Source: Actinomycetes bacterium (GTDB lineage: Bacteria; Actinomycetota; Thermoleophilia; BMS3ABIN01). From it: a stretch of 64,000 nucleotides of DNA. This document shows positions 8,908-16,523 of the stretch, piece by piece. The notes beneath the pieces were generated by a model. That model was not told the origin of the DNA. It searched no databases and saw only the letters and a program-made list of their open reading frames with translations. Each line of letters opens with the position of its first letter. The stretch's first letter is position 1. The position numbers were made by a program, and so were the translations under genes. Where the stretch lies: contig JAJYOG010000002.1 of NCBI GenBank assembly GCA_021785935.1, forward strand, positions 62,001-126,000, written 5' to 3'.

Positions 8908-9906
8908 TTGACCCTGCTGATGTTGATCATAAGCCTTGCCATAATCCTTGCCGGCTGCGAAGGTTTCACCAACGGCATTGAATGGTTTGGCAAAAAGCAC
9001 GGACTCGGCGAAGGGGCCGTGGGCAGCGTCCTCGCCGCAGTCGGCACGGCCCTGCCGGAGACCCTCATCCCCCTGGTGGCTATCATCTTCGCCAGCGGCG
9101 ATACGTCCAGGGATATCGGAGTTGGGGCTATCCTCGGAGCTCCCTTCATGTTATCGACCCTGGCGATGTTCGTGAGTGGTATCGCTCTGGTCGTTTTCAG
9201 CAAAACCAGGGGCCGCAGCATCAATCCTCAGGTCAATTCGAAAATCATCAGCCGCGATCTTGGCTTTTTCCTGTTGTTCTACCTGGCGGCGGTCATCGCC
9301 GGCGTCATTCACATCCGTCCCCTGCACTGGGTGCTCGTCGGATTCCTGCTGATCGGCTACGGCGTCTACGTATATATAACGCTCAGAACAGAAGGTGACC
9401 TTGACGGCCACACCAGGCCTCTCTACCTGGCCAGCTCCCATCCGCCAAATTTTCCGCACCTGGGCTGGATTTTATTACAGATTCTGATCTCGCTCGCCGC
9501 TATTATTGCGGGCGCTCACTTCTTCATCGGGGCAGTCGATTCCGTCGCCAGTTATCTGGGCCTGCCGGCACTGGTGATTTCGATGCTGATCACACCCATC
9601 GCCACCGAGCTCCCGGAAAAGTTCAACAGCGTCCTCTGGATCCGCGGACGCAAGGACACACTGGCGCTCGGCAACATCACCGGCGCGCTGGTCTTCCAGA
9701 GCACTTTTCCGGTCTCGGTTGGTTTGCTGCTAACCAATTGGGAACTGGACACGATTTCGATGGTAAGCGCCGGGACCGCACTCAGCTCCGGAACGCTGCT
9801 GTATCTGTGGATGAAGATCAAGGGAGCCCTTAGCTGGTGGATGTTGCTTCTCTGCGGAGCCTTCTACGCCGGCTTCATCGCCTACGCCCTGGCGAACACA
9901 CTATAG
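8908..9906 (+). CDS. Na+/Ca2+ exchanger-like membrane transporter (CaCA superfamily)
   Basis: About 332 residues with ten likely membrane helices. Two inverted repeat signatures are present, AAVGTALPETLIPLVA near residue 45 and ITPIATELPEKFNSV near residue 233. They correspond to the alpha-1 and alpha-2 regions that hold the ion-binding acidic residues. A rightward TTG start at 8908 has CAGGAG ten bases upstream. The ion pair (Na/Ca or another cation) is not certain. It stands alone between the CDF exporter and a tRNA. Confidence 0.8.
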   Translation: MTLLMLIISLAIILAGCEGFTNGIEWFGKKHGLGEGAVGSVLAAVGTALPETLIPLVAIIFASGDTSRDIGVGAILGAPFMLSTLAMFVSGIALVVFSKTRGRSINPQVNSKIISRDLGFFLLFYLAAVIAGVIHIRPLHWVLVGFLLIGYGVYVYITLRTEGDLDGHTRPLYLASSHPPNFPHLGWILLQILISLAAIIAGAHFFIGAVDSVASYLGLPALVISMLITPIATELPEKFNSVLWIRGRKDTLALGNITGALVFQSTFPVSVGLLLTNWELDTISMVSAGTALSSGTLLYLWMKIKGALSWWMLLLCGAFYAGFIAYALANTL

Positions 9907-9993
9907 CCGGTCGCTCAACCCTGCTATTCGATCGGCATGGGTGGGCGCCATCCCGCCCGGTTCCATCCCGTCCCGCACCGGCTCTGTCCCTGG

Positions 9994-10023
9994 TTTCAAC
10001 CCCGCCGCACGGTATGCTAGACT
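9994..10023 (+). promoter_or_regulatory. Candidate promoter of the tRNA-Lys gene
   Basis: TTTCAA (9994-9999) and TAGACT (10018-10023) are separated by 18 bp and lie about 40 bp before the tRNA. A GC-rich hairpin (CGGCCGG 10031-10037 with CCGGCCG 10044-10050) lies between them and the tRNA and could be a processing signal. Confidence 0.4.
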
Positions 10024-10064
10024 ATTTCCTCGGCCGGACTGACCCGGCCGATTGTGTTACAAGT

Positions 10065-10142
<78 letters not shown>

Positions 10143-10209
10143 CTTTTAGCCTGCAAACATGGCAGTTTGCAGAGATTAGCCGCCGGGCGGTGGCCTGGAT
10201 TTTTCCCAT

Positions 10210-10233
10210 TTGACGCCTACCTTGACGCCTACC
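10210..10233. promoter_or_regulatory. Left arm-type integrase sites (12-bp tandem repeat)
   Basis: TTGACGCCTACC occurs twice in perfect tandem at 10210-10221 and 10222-10233, 68 bp inside the left attachment site. The same tandem unit occurs near the right end of the element, in the same orientation. This is expected for arm-type binding sites of a lambda-like integrase. Confidence 0.7.
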
Positions 10234-10247
10234 CGGATCAAAAACAC

Positions 10248-11387
10248 CTACTTTCGGCCTGAAATAATTTCGTCCATCGCGTTTGCTGCTTCCTTCATTA
10301 GCACCGGCATTACGTGGCTGTAGGTGTCCATGGTTAAGCTAATCTGAGAATGGCCTAATGTTTCCATGATCACGCGGGGGCTTATGCCCTGGACAAGAAG
10401 CAGGCTTGCGCACGAGTGCCTTAAGTCATGAAAGCGGATATCCGGCAGGTTGTTTTCTTTAAGAAGCTGCCGGAAGAGCTTATAAACGTTGTCACCGTCA
10501 AGCGGGGTCCCGATTACCGAAGTGAAAACGAAGCCGTGATCCCGCCACTTCTTCCCCTGCCTTAGCTTCTCTTCGAGCTGGCGCTTGCGGTGTTCCTTAA
10601 GCGCTGCCAGGGCGAACTGAGGCAGGCCCAGGGTTCGGCGGCTGTTCCTGCTTTTCGGTTCGGCCAGTTCCCAGCCGCCGCCGGGCAGGTTCTTAAGCGT
10701 GTGACGAACCCTGAGCGTCCCGGCTTCCAGGTTCACGTCTTCCCACTTTATCGCCAGGGCTTCCCCGCGCCGGAGGCCCAGCGCCATTGCCACGGTGCAG
10801 AGCGCTTCGAGCCTGTCCCCTTTTACCGCTTCCAGGAACGCGGCGGCCTGTGCCGGCGAAAGCGTTTGAGCCTCGTATCTATTGACGCGCGGCGGCCTGA
10901 CAAGCTTTGCCACGTTGCGGGACACGAGCTGCCACTCGTAAGCCTGGCCAAGCGCACGCCTGATTACCGCGTGCATGTGACGAACGCTGGCCGGCGAGAG
11001 TCCTTCCTTTAGCTTCGTGTTAAGCAGTGCTTGAATGTCCCCGGGGCTTAACTTCGCCAGCTTAACCTTGCCCAGCGTGGGTTCAATATGAAGCCTGACT
11101 TCCCGCGTATATCGGCTGTAGGTGGCAGGCCGGACACTTGGCTTAACTGAATCCTCCAGCCACTTGTCAAGGAACTGCCCGAAGGTGATCCTGTCATTGG
11201 AAACCGGCAGGCCGTCACGTTTGGCCTTGAGTGCTGCCGCCAACTTCCCGGCCACTTCTTCCCGCGTCCTGCCGTATATGCATTTCCGCTTCTGCTTGCC
11301 GCCTTCATAGCCAATGGTAAGTCGTGCTACCCACCGTCCATCTTTGCGCTTTGTGATGCTGCCTTCGTTTTGTCCGCGTTTAGCCAT
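10248..11387 (-). CDS. int: Tyrosine-type site-specific integrase
   Basis: This 379-residue recombinase integrates and excises the element at tRNA-Lys. The N-terminal arm-binding domain (GSITKRKDGRWVARL) is followed by a SAM-like core-binding domain and the catalytic domain. The catalytic residues are visible: Arg in GLRRGE, HDLRHS (H-x-x-R), LGHSQ and the nucleophile Tyr in MDTYSHV near the C-terminus. I chose the ATG at 11387 because GGGAGGT stands eight bases upstream; a longer frame reaches 11429. It points toward the tRNA, the usual layout, and its start lies 15 bp from the stop of the upstream leftward gene, so the two are likely cotranscribed. Confidence 0.95.
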   Translation of the reverse strand: MAKRGQNEGSITKRKDGRWVARLTIGYEGGKQKRKCIYGRTREEVAGKLAAALKAKRDGLPVSNDRITFGQFLDKWLEDSVKPSVRPATYSRYTREVRLHIEPTLGKVKLAKLSPGDIQALLNTKLKEGLSPASVRHMHAVIRRALGQAYEWQLVSRNVAKLVRPPRVNRYEAQTLSPAQAAAFLEAVKGDRLEALCTVAMALGLRRGEALAIKWEDVNLEAGTLRVRHTLKNLPGGGWELAEPKSRNSRRTLGLPQFALAALKEHRKRQLEEKLRQGKKWRDHGFVFTSVIGTPLDGDNVYKLFRQLLKENNLPDIRFHDLRHSCASLLLVQGISPRVIMETLGHSQISLTMDTYSHVMPVLMKEAANAMDEIISGRK

Positions 11388-11401
11388 GCTGAGAAACCTC
11401 C

Positions 11402-12568
11402 CTATTTCTTCTTGCCAGAGTTTATCCACTTCCTGACGGTTTGAATTTCGGAGTCTAGCCGCTTAGCAATTTCAGCGGGTTTCATTTTTTCCTCAGCGGC
11501 CAGGCGGCGTGCTTCCGCTTGCCGGTTTCGTAGCGCCTTAGTTCTGCAAGAGTTCGAGCAAAACTTCCGGCTGGCCCTGCCCTTCATACGGGGATCGAGT
11601 TCAAAGACCACGCCGCATTGGTCACAGTAGTGATAGCTTTTATCGCCGTGGATTGCCTGGGCGAACTGAAGCCAGAGCGCTCCCTTCAGGTCAGTGGGGA
11701 CATGGAAAAGCTCAAGCTTCGGGAGAGACTTATTGATATTCCATAAGAGTCTAGGCCGTACCGCACCTACCAAGTGTTCATTGATTTGTTCCTGGATGTA
11801 GTACTTGGCCGGGACAATTAGGTCGCCGAGAGGTATTCTTTTGAATCTTTCTGAATGAATTTGCTTTGAAGCAATTATGCTTCCGCCAACCATACGGCGG
11901 GTTGGTTGTGGGGGGGTCGATGTTTTTTTAACCCCTTTGAGGTTTAGGGTTATGGGTACAACGTTCGGATAATCCGGATCATTGCTGTAAACAACTGCGT
12001 CGTTTTCTTCCCAGTGAATAAATCTTTTCAGCACCTCAGTGTTTCCAACGTTGACTGGCTCCCATAGTTCTAAAACTTGTTTCATTGCCATGATCTCATT
12101 TTGCCAAGTGCTGATAAGCTCACCTTGGCCCAACGGGCGCTGAAGGTCCTCTCCTTTCTGTCCAACCATGATAGAGCCGGGAAGAGTGGAATTGGTAACG
12201 ATACCGACAGATTCCCCTAACCCAAGCAATCCGTATTGGTTGGCAAATTCGAGGATCTCGTCCGGTTCGGGGTTAGTGTTTGCAAATTTAATGAAAAGCG
12301 CTTTTTGGTGCTTCAAGGGGTTGTAGCGCTCGACCATTATGGGATAACCAATTGGTATTGCGTCCGAAATAATCCATTCACGTTTATCCTTGAGGTACGC
12401 CGAATTTGAGGGATTCTTAACCTGGCTTACCTCGTAATGCCCCGCCATGATGCTGCTCTCAGGTTTGCCTACCTCTTTATCTGCAGTAAACCACTTGTAC
12501 CCCTGGGGATTAACTTCCTGAATGCATTCAAAAATGTCGGTTGCTTGAGGTTCGTCTCGGTTATTCAT
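11402..12568 (-). CDS. Element protein with C-terminal zinc finger and helix-turn-helix
   Basis: I do not recognise the first 290 of 388 residues. The C-terminal 95 residues contain a four-cysteine finger (YHYCDQCG, then KFCSNSCRTKAL), a basic RNRQAEARRLAAEE helix and an AEIAKRLDSEIQTVRKW helix-turn-helix. DNA binding is therefore likely. It precedes the integrase on the same strand by 15 bp, so it may regulate integration or the element's lysogeny-like state. The N-terminal part is visibly richer in A+T than the neighbours, which suggests a different origin. It is preceded by a promoter region with operator-like direct repeats. A toxin or repressor role cannot be excluded. Confidence 0.6.
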   Translation of the reverse strand: MNNRDEPQATDIFECIQEVNPQGYKWFTADKEVGKPESSIMAGHYEVSQVKNPSNSAYLKDKREWIISDAIPIGYPIMVERYNPLKHQKALFIKFANTNPEPDEILEFANQYGLLGLGESVGIVTNSTLPGSIMVGQKGEDLQRPLGQGELISTWQNEIMAMKQVLELWEPVNVGNTEVLKRFIHWEENDAVVYSNDPDYPNVVPITLNLKGVKKTSTPPQPTRRMVGGSIIASKQIHSERFKRIPLGDLIVPAKYYIQEQINEHLVGAVRPRLLWNINKSLPKLELFHVPTDLKGALWLQFAQAIHGDKSYHYCDQCGVVFELDPRMKGRASRKFCSNSCRTKALRNRQAEARRLAAEEKMKPAEIAKRLDSEIQTVRKWINSGKKK

Positions 12569-12584
12569 TCGCTAATTACCCCTT

Positions 12585-12653
12585 TGTTACGGATGATTTA
12601 CGACGTTTACAAAACTGAAGACGCTTAATTCTTTACTGTTACGCTAGATTTAC
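12585..12653. promoter_or_regulatory. Two TGTTACG-N3-GATTTAC direct repeats in the divergent control region
   Basis: TGTTACGGATGATTTAC (12585-12601) and TGTTACGCTAGATTTAC (12637-12653) agree in 14 of 17 positions, with only the central three bases different, and are 52 bp apart. Further GTTTAC/TTTAC half-copies lie between and beside them. They stand between the leftward zinc-finger/integrase pair and the rightward operon, where a repressor would control both. Confidence 0.55.
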
Positions 12654-12663
12654 ATTTTACGTG

Positions 12664-12693
12664 TTGAAAACTGTATAGCGGGATGGATAGAAT
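12664..12693 (+). promoter_or_regulatory. Promoter of the element's rightward operon
   Basis: TTGAAA (12664-12669) and TAGAAT (12688-12693) are separated by 18 bp, 65 bp before the first gene of the operon. One of the two 17-bp repeats ends just upstream of the -35. Confidence 0.5.
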
Positions 12694-12757
12694 CTTACCG
12701 TCTTCAGAAAAGCCTGTCAACACTCAGGCTAAATGTAACTTACTGAAAGGACGGAAC

Positions 12758-12970
12758 ATGATTCAGCAGGAAGAGCAAAAGCCTTTGCTTCTTAGGGTTA
12801 CTGAGGCCGGGGAGCTGTGCGGTTTTTCCCGTTCGGTTTCTTACGTCATGGCGAACAGCGAATGGAAGCCGTTTGCCATTCGCCTTAGCGAACGGGTGAT
12901 ACGCATACCGTACGACTCGCTGATGGAATGGGTTGAACAGAAGAAGGCGGAAAGCGGGAGCGCGGCGTGA
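12758..12970 (+). CDS. AlpA/excisionase-like small DNA-binding protein
   Basis: A 70-residue protein with the MerR-like winged helix layout of AlpA/Xis regulators: LLRVTEAGELCGFSRS, VSYVMANSEWKPFAIRL and RVIRIPYDSLMEWVEQ. Such proteins bend attachment-site DNA or activate the integrase gene. The ATG at 12758 follows GAAAGGACGG. It opens the rightward operon and its stop overlaps the next start (GTGA at 12967). Whether it serves as the excisionase or as the element's transcription factor cannot be decided. Confidence 0.7.
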   Translation: MIQQEEQKPLLLRVTEAGELCGFSRSVSYVMANSEWKPFAIRLSERVIRIPYDSLMEWVEQKKAESGSAA

Positions 12971-13077
12971 CTGACTTCACTAAAACCCTCAATCGCCTGA
13001 CCACGCTGGAGCAGCAACGGGCCGAGATCGACCGGCAAATAGCGGCGCTCACGGTGGCGGCGGTGGTTTGGCCGTGA
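12967..13077 (+). CDS. 36-residue coupled small protein
   Basis: A 37-codon frame starts with GTG at 12967, overlapping the stop of the excisionase gene (GTGA). It ends with TGA at 13075-13077, overlapping the GTG start of the primase gene (GTGA at 13074). The product is mostly one amphipathic helix (NRLTTLEQQRAEIDRQIAAL). Overlaps on both sides in exactly the operon's pattern argue for a real translated gene; the function is unknown. Confidence 0.6.
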   Translation: MTDFTKTLNRLTTLEQQRAEIDRQIAALTVAAVVWP

Positions 13078-14912
13078 GTGACCTTCTTAGTTACCAGAAG
13101 GAATGTAGCGCTGCCTTTCCTGACTCACCGGCTGAAAGGTTCCTTGAAGAGCAGCGAGGAATCACGCCGGAAACCGCCTCCCGCTTTGGCGTGGGTTTCG
13201 ACTCGAAGCAACAGTGCATCGTCTTTCCCTACTACACACCGGACGGCTCAATTCATCGCTTCAAGCTCAGGGATCGAAACGGCCAGCGCTACACGCAAGG
13301 CGAAGGCGTGATCCCCTTCGGTCTTCCCACCTTGACAGGACAGGACCGCGTTATCGTTTGCGAGGGTGAAACCGACACCCTGAGACTCGCTCAGGAACTC
13401 GGAACCGAAGAAGCGGTGCTAGGCATTCCTGGCGCTCAGTCCGTCGGCTGCCTGGAAGAATATCTGCCTGAAGGCGTCACCCTCTACAGCGTCTTTGATA
13501 CCGATAAGGCCGGAAAGCTTGCCACGGTCAAAGTAATTGAGAAATACGGCGCAAGGCCGGCTTTCCTTCCTAGCGATGTTAAGGACGTGTGCGAGTATTT
13601 CCAGGCCGGGTACACGCGGGAAGATTTCCTAGGGCTTGTGGAGCAAGCCGATATCGTTCATGACTTGAAACATACTGTGGCGGAAGCGGACGCGCTGGCG
13701 GCTGAAGCAAAAAACGAGATTGACGCGATGGTCAAGAATGTATCCGCGCCAGCCGTAGGCGTTCTTATGTCTGAGGTCCAACCTGAGCAAATTTCATGGC
13801 TTTGGCCGGGATACATACCACTTGGCAAGCTTGCCGTCCTTGACGGTGATCCCGGTCTTGGAAAAAGCACGTTAGCGCTTAACGTTGCTGCTCGAATAAG
13901 TAAGGGTCACGCCATGCCGGACGGGTCCGGCGGCGGGGAACCTGGCGGTGTAGTAATTCTCTCCGCTGAGGATGGCTTAGGCGACACTATCCGGCCACGC
14001 CTCGAAGCAGCAGGCGCAGACTTGAGCCGCATTGTGGCGCTCGATAGCTGTCCTGACAGCGAGGGGACAGACGAACATCCGCCGGTCCTGCCGGATGACC
14101 TGGAATGGATCAAAAAGTCTATTGAGCGCGTGAATGCCAGACTGGTAATCGTTGATCCGCTTATGGCCTTCTTGAGTGGCAATACAAACAGCCACCGGGA
14201 TCAAGACATCCGCCGGGTATTAGCTCGCATGGCTGCATTAGCTGAGGAAACAGGGGTGGCCATTGTGGTTATTCGCCACCTCAACAAAATGGCTGGGGGA
14301 AATCCCTTGTATCGGGGCGGCGGGAGTATCGGCATTATCGGAGCCGCCCGCAGTGGCCTACTTGTGGCACGTGATCCCGAACAGGAACAAGACGGGGAGC
14401 GCCGCGTCCTAGCCTCCACAAAGTCCAACCTGGGGCCAAAGCCCGAAAGCCTATCTTTTCACCTTGAGCAAGCGGAGAACGACGCGAGCCGGGTTGTGTG
14501 GGACGGTGCGAGCACACACGATGCAAACGCGCTGTTGTTGCAGGCCGACGACAGTGAAAGGGGGCCGCTTGAAGAAGCAATGGAGTTTCTGAATGAAGAG
14601 CTTGCGGACGGCCCGGTAGCGGCGAATGAGATTTATAAACGTGGCAGGGAAGCTGGACATTCTGAAAGAACACTGAAACGAGCAAAAGGAAAACTCAAGG
14701 TTGAAAGCAATAAGCAGGGCTTGGGCGGCTGGGCGTGGGAGCTTTCGAAGGGGGCCAACCTCTCTTCAGAATCCCCCATAAATAGCGAAGAGTGCCAGGG
14801 TTCCAATAGTGGAACTCTTGGCACCCTTCAGAAATCTGGCACCCTTCGGGAGGCCGATTCAACGGAACCCGAACTTTCTGAGCTTCGGAATCAAGGGAGG
14901 TTGGCGATATGA
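13074..14912 (+). CDS. Primase-helicase: TOPRIM domain fused to a RepA-like AAA ATPase
   Basis: About 612 residues. The first 170 hold a primase-type zinc-less N-terminus and a TOPRIM domain, with the acidic residues in VCEGETD and FDTDKAG. A second domain has Walker A GDPGLGKST near residue 260, then VVILSAEDG, a Walker B-like LVIVDPLMAF and VIRHLNK, the layout of RepA/KaiC-like hexameric ATPases. The C-terminal 100 residues carry a winged-helix-like segment (GRRAGHSERTLKRAKGKL-type). Such proteins start replication of phage satellites and plasmids. GTG 13074 overlaps the preceding stop; TTG 13068 is an alternative. Confidence 0.85.
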   Translation: MSDLLSYQKECSAAFPDSPAERFLEEQRGITPETASRFGVGFDSKQQCIVFPYYTPDGSIHRFKLRDRNGQRYTQGEGVIPFGLPTLTGQDRVIVCEGETDTLRLAQELGTEEAVLGIPGAQSVGCLEEYLPEGVTLYSVFDTDKAGKLATVKVIEKYGARPAFLPSDVKDVCEYFQAGYTREDFLGLVEQADIVHDLKHTVAEADALAAEAKNEIDAMVKNVSAPAVGVLMSEVQPEQISWLWPGYIPLGKLAVLDGDPGLGKSTLALNVAARISKGHAMPDGSGGGEPGGVVILSAEDGLGDTIRPRLEAAGADLSRIVALDSCPDSEGTDEHPPVLPDDLEWIKKSIERVNARLVIVDPLMAFLSGNTNSHRDQDIRRVLARMAALAEETGVAIVVIRHLNKMAGGNPLYRGGGSIGIIGAARSGLLVARDPEQEQDGERRVLASTKSNLGPKPESLSFHLEQAENDASRVVWDGASTHDANALLLQADDSERGPLEEAMEFLNEELADGPVAANEIYKRGREAGHSERTLKRAKGKLKVESNKQGLGGWAWELSKGANLSSESPINSEECQGSNSGTLGTLQKSGTLREADSTEPELSELRNQGRLAI

Positions 14913-15298
14913 AAACTCTCGAAATCTGGCAGCAAGTCACCGGCCATTATTACGAGCTGAGACTTGAGGATGGAAATCTCGTTATCGAATCAACAGACTT
15001 TAGCCGTGAACTGCCCCCTGGACTTATTACAGAACTCAAGATACACAAGCCGGAGCTTCTTTCGCTGCTGAAATATCAGGAAGAGGCGGACGCTCTCCTG
15101 CTCGAATCAACCCGGAGATTATCGCAGGCCTGGCCGAAGGGCTGTCCGCTGGACTCTCCTGAATGGGAGCGCCTGGAGGCCGAGTTACACCGCGCATATT
15201 GGACACTGGACCGGCGCGAACTGACCGCTGCTATTGAAGCACGGGAGCAGTACGCCCTTCGAGTATTCGAGGCTCACCGGAAAGAGGCGGCGACATGA
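14909..15298 (+). CDS. 129-residue element protein, helical, TubC-N-like N-terminus
   Basis: The ATG overlaps the stop of the primase gene (ATGA). Residues 15-50 (LRLEDGNLVIES, then LKIHKPELLSLLK) resemble the small alpha-beta module often seen near phage primases and in TubC-type docking domains. The rest is predicted helical and highly charged. I infer an accessory replication role from position only. Confidence 0.6.
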   Translation: MKTLEIWQQVTGHYYELRLEDGNLVIESTDFSRELPPGLITELKIHKPELLSLLKYQEEADALLLESTRRLSQAWPKGCPLDSPEWERLEAELHRAYWTLDRRELTAAIEAREQYALRVFEAHRKEAAT

Positions 15299-15480
15299 AA
15301 CATTTAACCCCTATGAAACGTATCCGCTTGAAGTGCCTGGACTGCGCCGCTGGATCGGCAAAGGAAGTCAGGCTTTGTCCCTGTGAAGATTGTGTTCTAT
15401 GGCCGGTCAGGTTCGGGCATAGGCCGAAGGTCGATTCTGAGCAAGAAAATAGCCACCTAGCTAAGGTTTTTTCGAGATGA
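15295..15480 (+). CDS. 61-residue cysteine-rich protein of phage/element type
   Basis: The ATG overlaps the preceding stop (ATGA). The sequence has the arrangement KCLDCAAGS, then VRLCPCEDCVLWPVRFG. It is a compact four-to-five-cysteine protein, likely zinc-binding, of a kind common next to replication genes in integrated elements. Function is unknown. Confidence 0.65.
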   Translation: MKHLTPMKRIRLKCLDCAAGSAKEVRLCPCEDCVLWPVRFGHRPKVDSEQENSHLAKVFSR

Positions 15481-15656
15481 AACGCGGAATGGTATCAAAG
15501 GCCCGTGCTGCATCGGAATCCATGCAGATGACGCATAAAGAGCTTGAGGCTGAGTTAGAGGCGGCGTTTCGGGAAGGGCTGGAGGCATTCGACCTGGAGG
15601 CGGAATTAGAACTCTTTGGCCAGTCCAACTCTTACGCGCACGCGTGCTTACAGTAA
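15477..15656 (+). CDS. 59-residue acidic small protein closing the element operon
   Basis: The ATG overlaps the preceding stop (ATGA), continuing the overlap chain. The product is rich in Glu and Leu (THKELEAELEAAFREGLEAF) and probably a helix or coiled coil. No family is recognised. Its 3' end contains the first of three CACGCGT repeats. Confidence 0.55.
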   Translation: MKRGMVSKARAASESMQMTHKELEAELEAAFREGLEAFDLEAELELFGQSNSYAHACLQ

Positions 15657-15700
15657 CGGTATCCATGAATAGACACGCGTCCACTTCTTTTACACGCGTG
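15639..15700. repeat. Three CACGCGT(G) boxes, possible iteron or operator cluster
   Basis: CACGCGTG at 15639-15646 and 15693-15700 and CACGCGT at 15674-15680 lie within 62 bp, directly after the replication operon. Two of the copies are perfect 8-bp palindromes. The stretch 15657-15939 holds no supported gene otherwise. Confidence 0.4.
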
Positions 15701-15854
15701 TGATGTAATGGAACGTTCCAACCCTAAAAAAAGGAAAGGCTCCGGGGGGCGGTTGGAAAAATCTCTAGCGATTTCCCTTCCAGCGGAAGAGCCCGCCCTT
15801 TTTGGGAGAAATATTATCTTTTATTCTTATTGGTGGTGTTGTGGTATCGAAAGG

Positions 15855-15892
15855 GAGAAAAAAGGAAGGGCTCCCACTAAAGGAACCCTTCC
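15855..15892 (-). terminator. Intrinsic terminator of the leftward gene at 15940
   Basis: GGAAGGG (15864-15870) pairs with CCCTTCC (15886-15892) and TCC pairs with GGA inside, with one internal mismatch. Read leftwards it is followed by a run of six T. It lies about 50 bp beyond the stop codon at 15940. Confidence 0.75.
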
Positions 15893-15939
15893 CGAGGTCG
15901 TCCTTAGAAGCCGTCTTAGGCTTCCGTCCGGCCTGCCTG

Positions 15940-16311
15940 CTACACTTCTTCGAGCGTTATCCCCTCAAAGGCTGTGTCGTTCTCTGCCGCTGCCTCCAGT
16001 GCCTCTTTAGCCATATTGGATATTCCGCTGTTTCCCTCTTCATCTTCCCATTCCAGTAACTCCAGGACCGCTGCTGCCGACTCGCAGACTTCGGCGCGGC
16101 GTGAATCCTCTTCCCCTTGCCACCGTGTGCGGAATACTTGAGCGACAACGTACCTTCCGGAGTCGGTCCGGAAAATGTCGATCTCTGACCACCGGCTGTT
16201 TTGCGGTCCCTGGTGTTCGTGATCGGAGCCGTAGCCTATCTTGATGCCGGTAAACGATAGGTCTTTCTTTCCGTCGCGAGTAACGGTGAATTGTTTGGAA
16301 TCGTCTGTCAT
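15940..16311 (-). CDS. 123-residue acidic element protein of unknown function
   Basis: The ATG at 16311 is preceded by GAGAGGAT at good spacing, and a terminator follows the stop, so it is a genuine single-gene unit. The N-terminal half is beta-rich with FTGIKIGYG and RWSEIDIFRTDSGRYVV, loosely reminiscent of EXLDI-type phage and plasmid proteins. The C-terminal half is acidic and helical. It is the rightmost gene of the element and faces inward; a cargo or immunity role is possible but unsupported. Confidence 0.6.
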   Translation of the reverse strand: MTDDSKQFTVTRDGKKDLSFTGIKIGYGSDHEHQGPQNSRWSEIDIFRTDSGRYVVAQVFRTRWQGEEDSRRAEVCESAAAVLELLEWEDEEGNSGISNMAKEALEAAAENDTAFEGITLEEV

Positions 16312-16339
16312 GATATCCTCTCATTATTCAAGCTCAAAT

Positions 16340-16363
16340 TTGACGCCTACCTTGACGCCTTAC
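16340..16363. promoter_or_regulatory. Right arm-type integrase sites
   Basis: TTGACGCCTACC at 16340-16351 is followed directly by a partial copy beginning TTGACGCCT at 16352. This is the same tandem unit and orientation as at 10210, about 93 bp inside the right attachment site. Confidence 0.7.
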
Positions 16364-16455
16364 GGGTTCTCCGCTAAGCGGATTTATTCAAACTGCTTAA
16401 GCGGTAAACCCTGATAAACAGGACTTATTGTGACTTGATAAAACGGTAGTCTTGA

Positions 16456-16503
16456 ACTCTTAATCCCAAGGTTAGAGGTTCGATTCCTCTCGGGCGTACC
16501 AGA
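16456..16503 (+). repeat. attR: displaced 3' half of the tRNA-Lys gene
   Basis: Identical over 48 bp to 10095-10142. It is the original tRNA 3' end pushed aside by integration, without an acceptor 5' half, and is not a functional tRNA. Confidence 0.95.
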
Positions 16504-16523
16504 ATCCATCGTTCCACTCTTCG

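Noticed and set aside
12683-12757. Extended start of the excisionase-like protein at 12683
   Set aside because: The extra 25 residues are not family-like and overlap the -10 region; ATG 12758 has a purine-rich site upstream.
15708-16010. 100-codon rightward frame in the element
   Set aside because: It overlaps a terminator and the well-supported opposite gene at 15940-16311, and its composition is not protein-like.
16456-16503. Second tRNA-Lys gene
   Set aside because: Only the 3' half is present, without acceptor 5' strand and D arm; it is the displaced attachment site.
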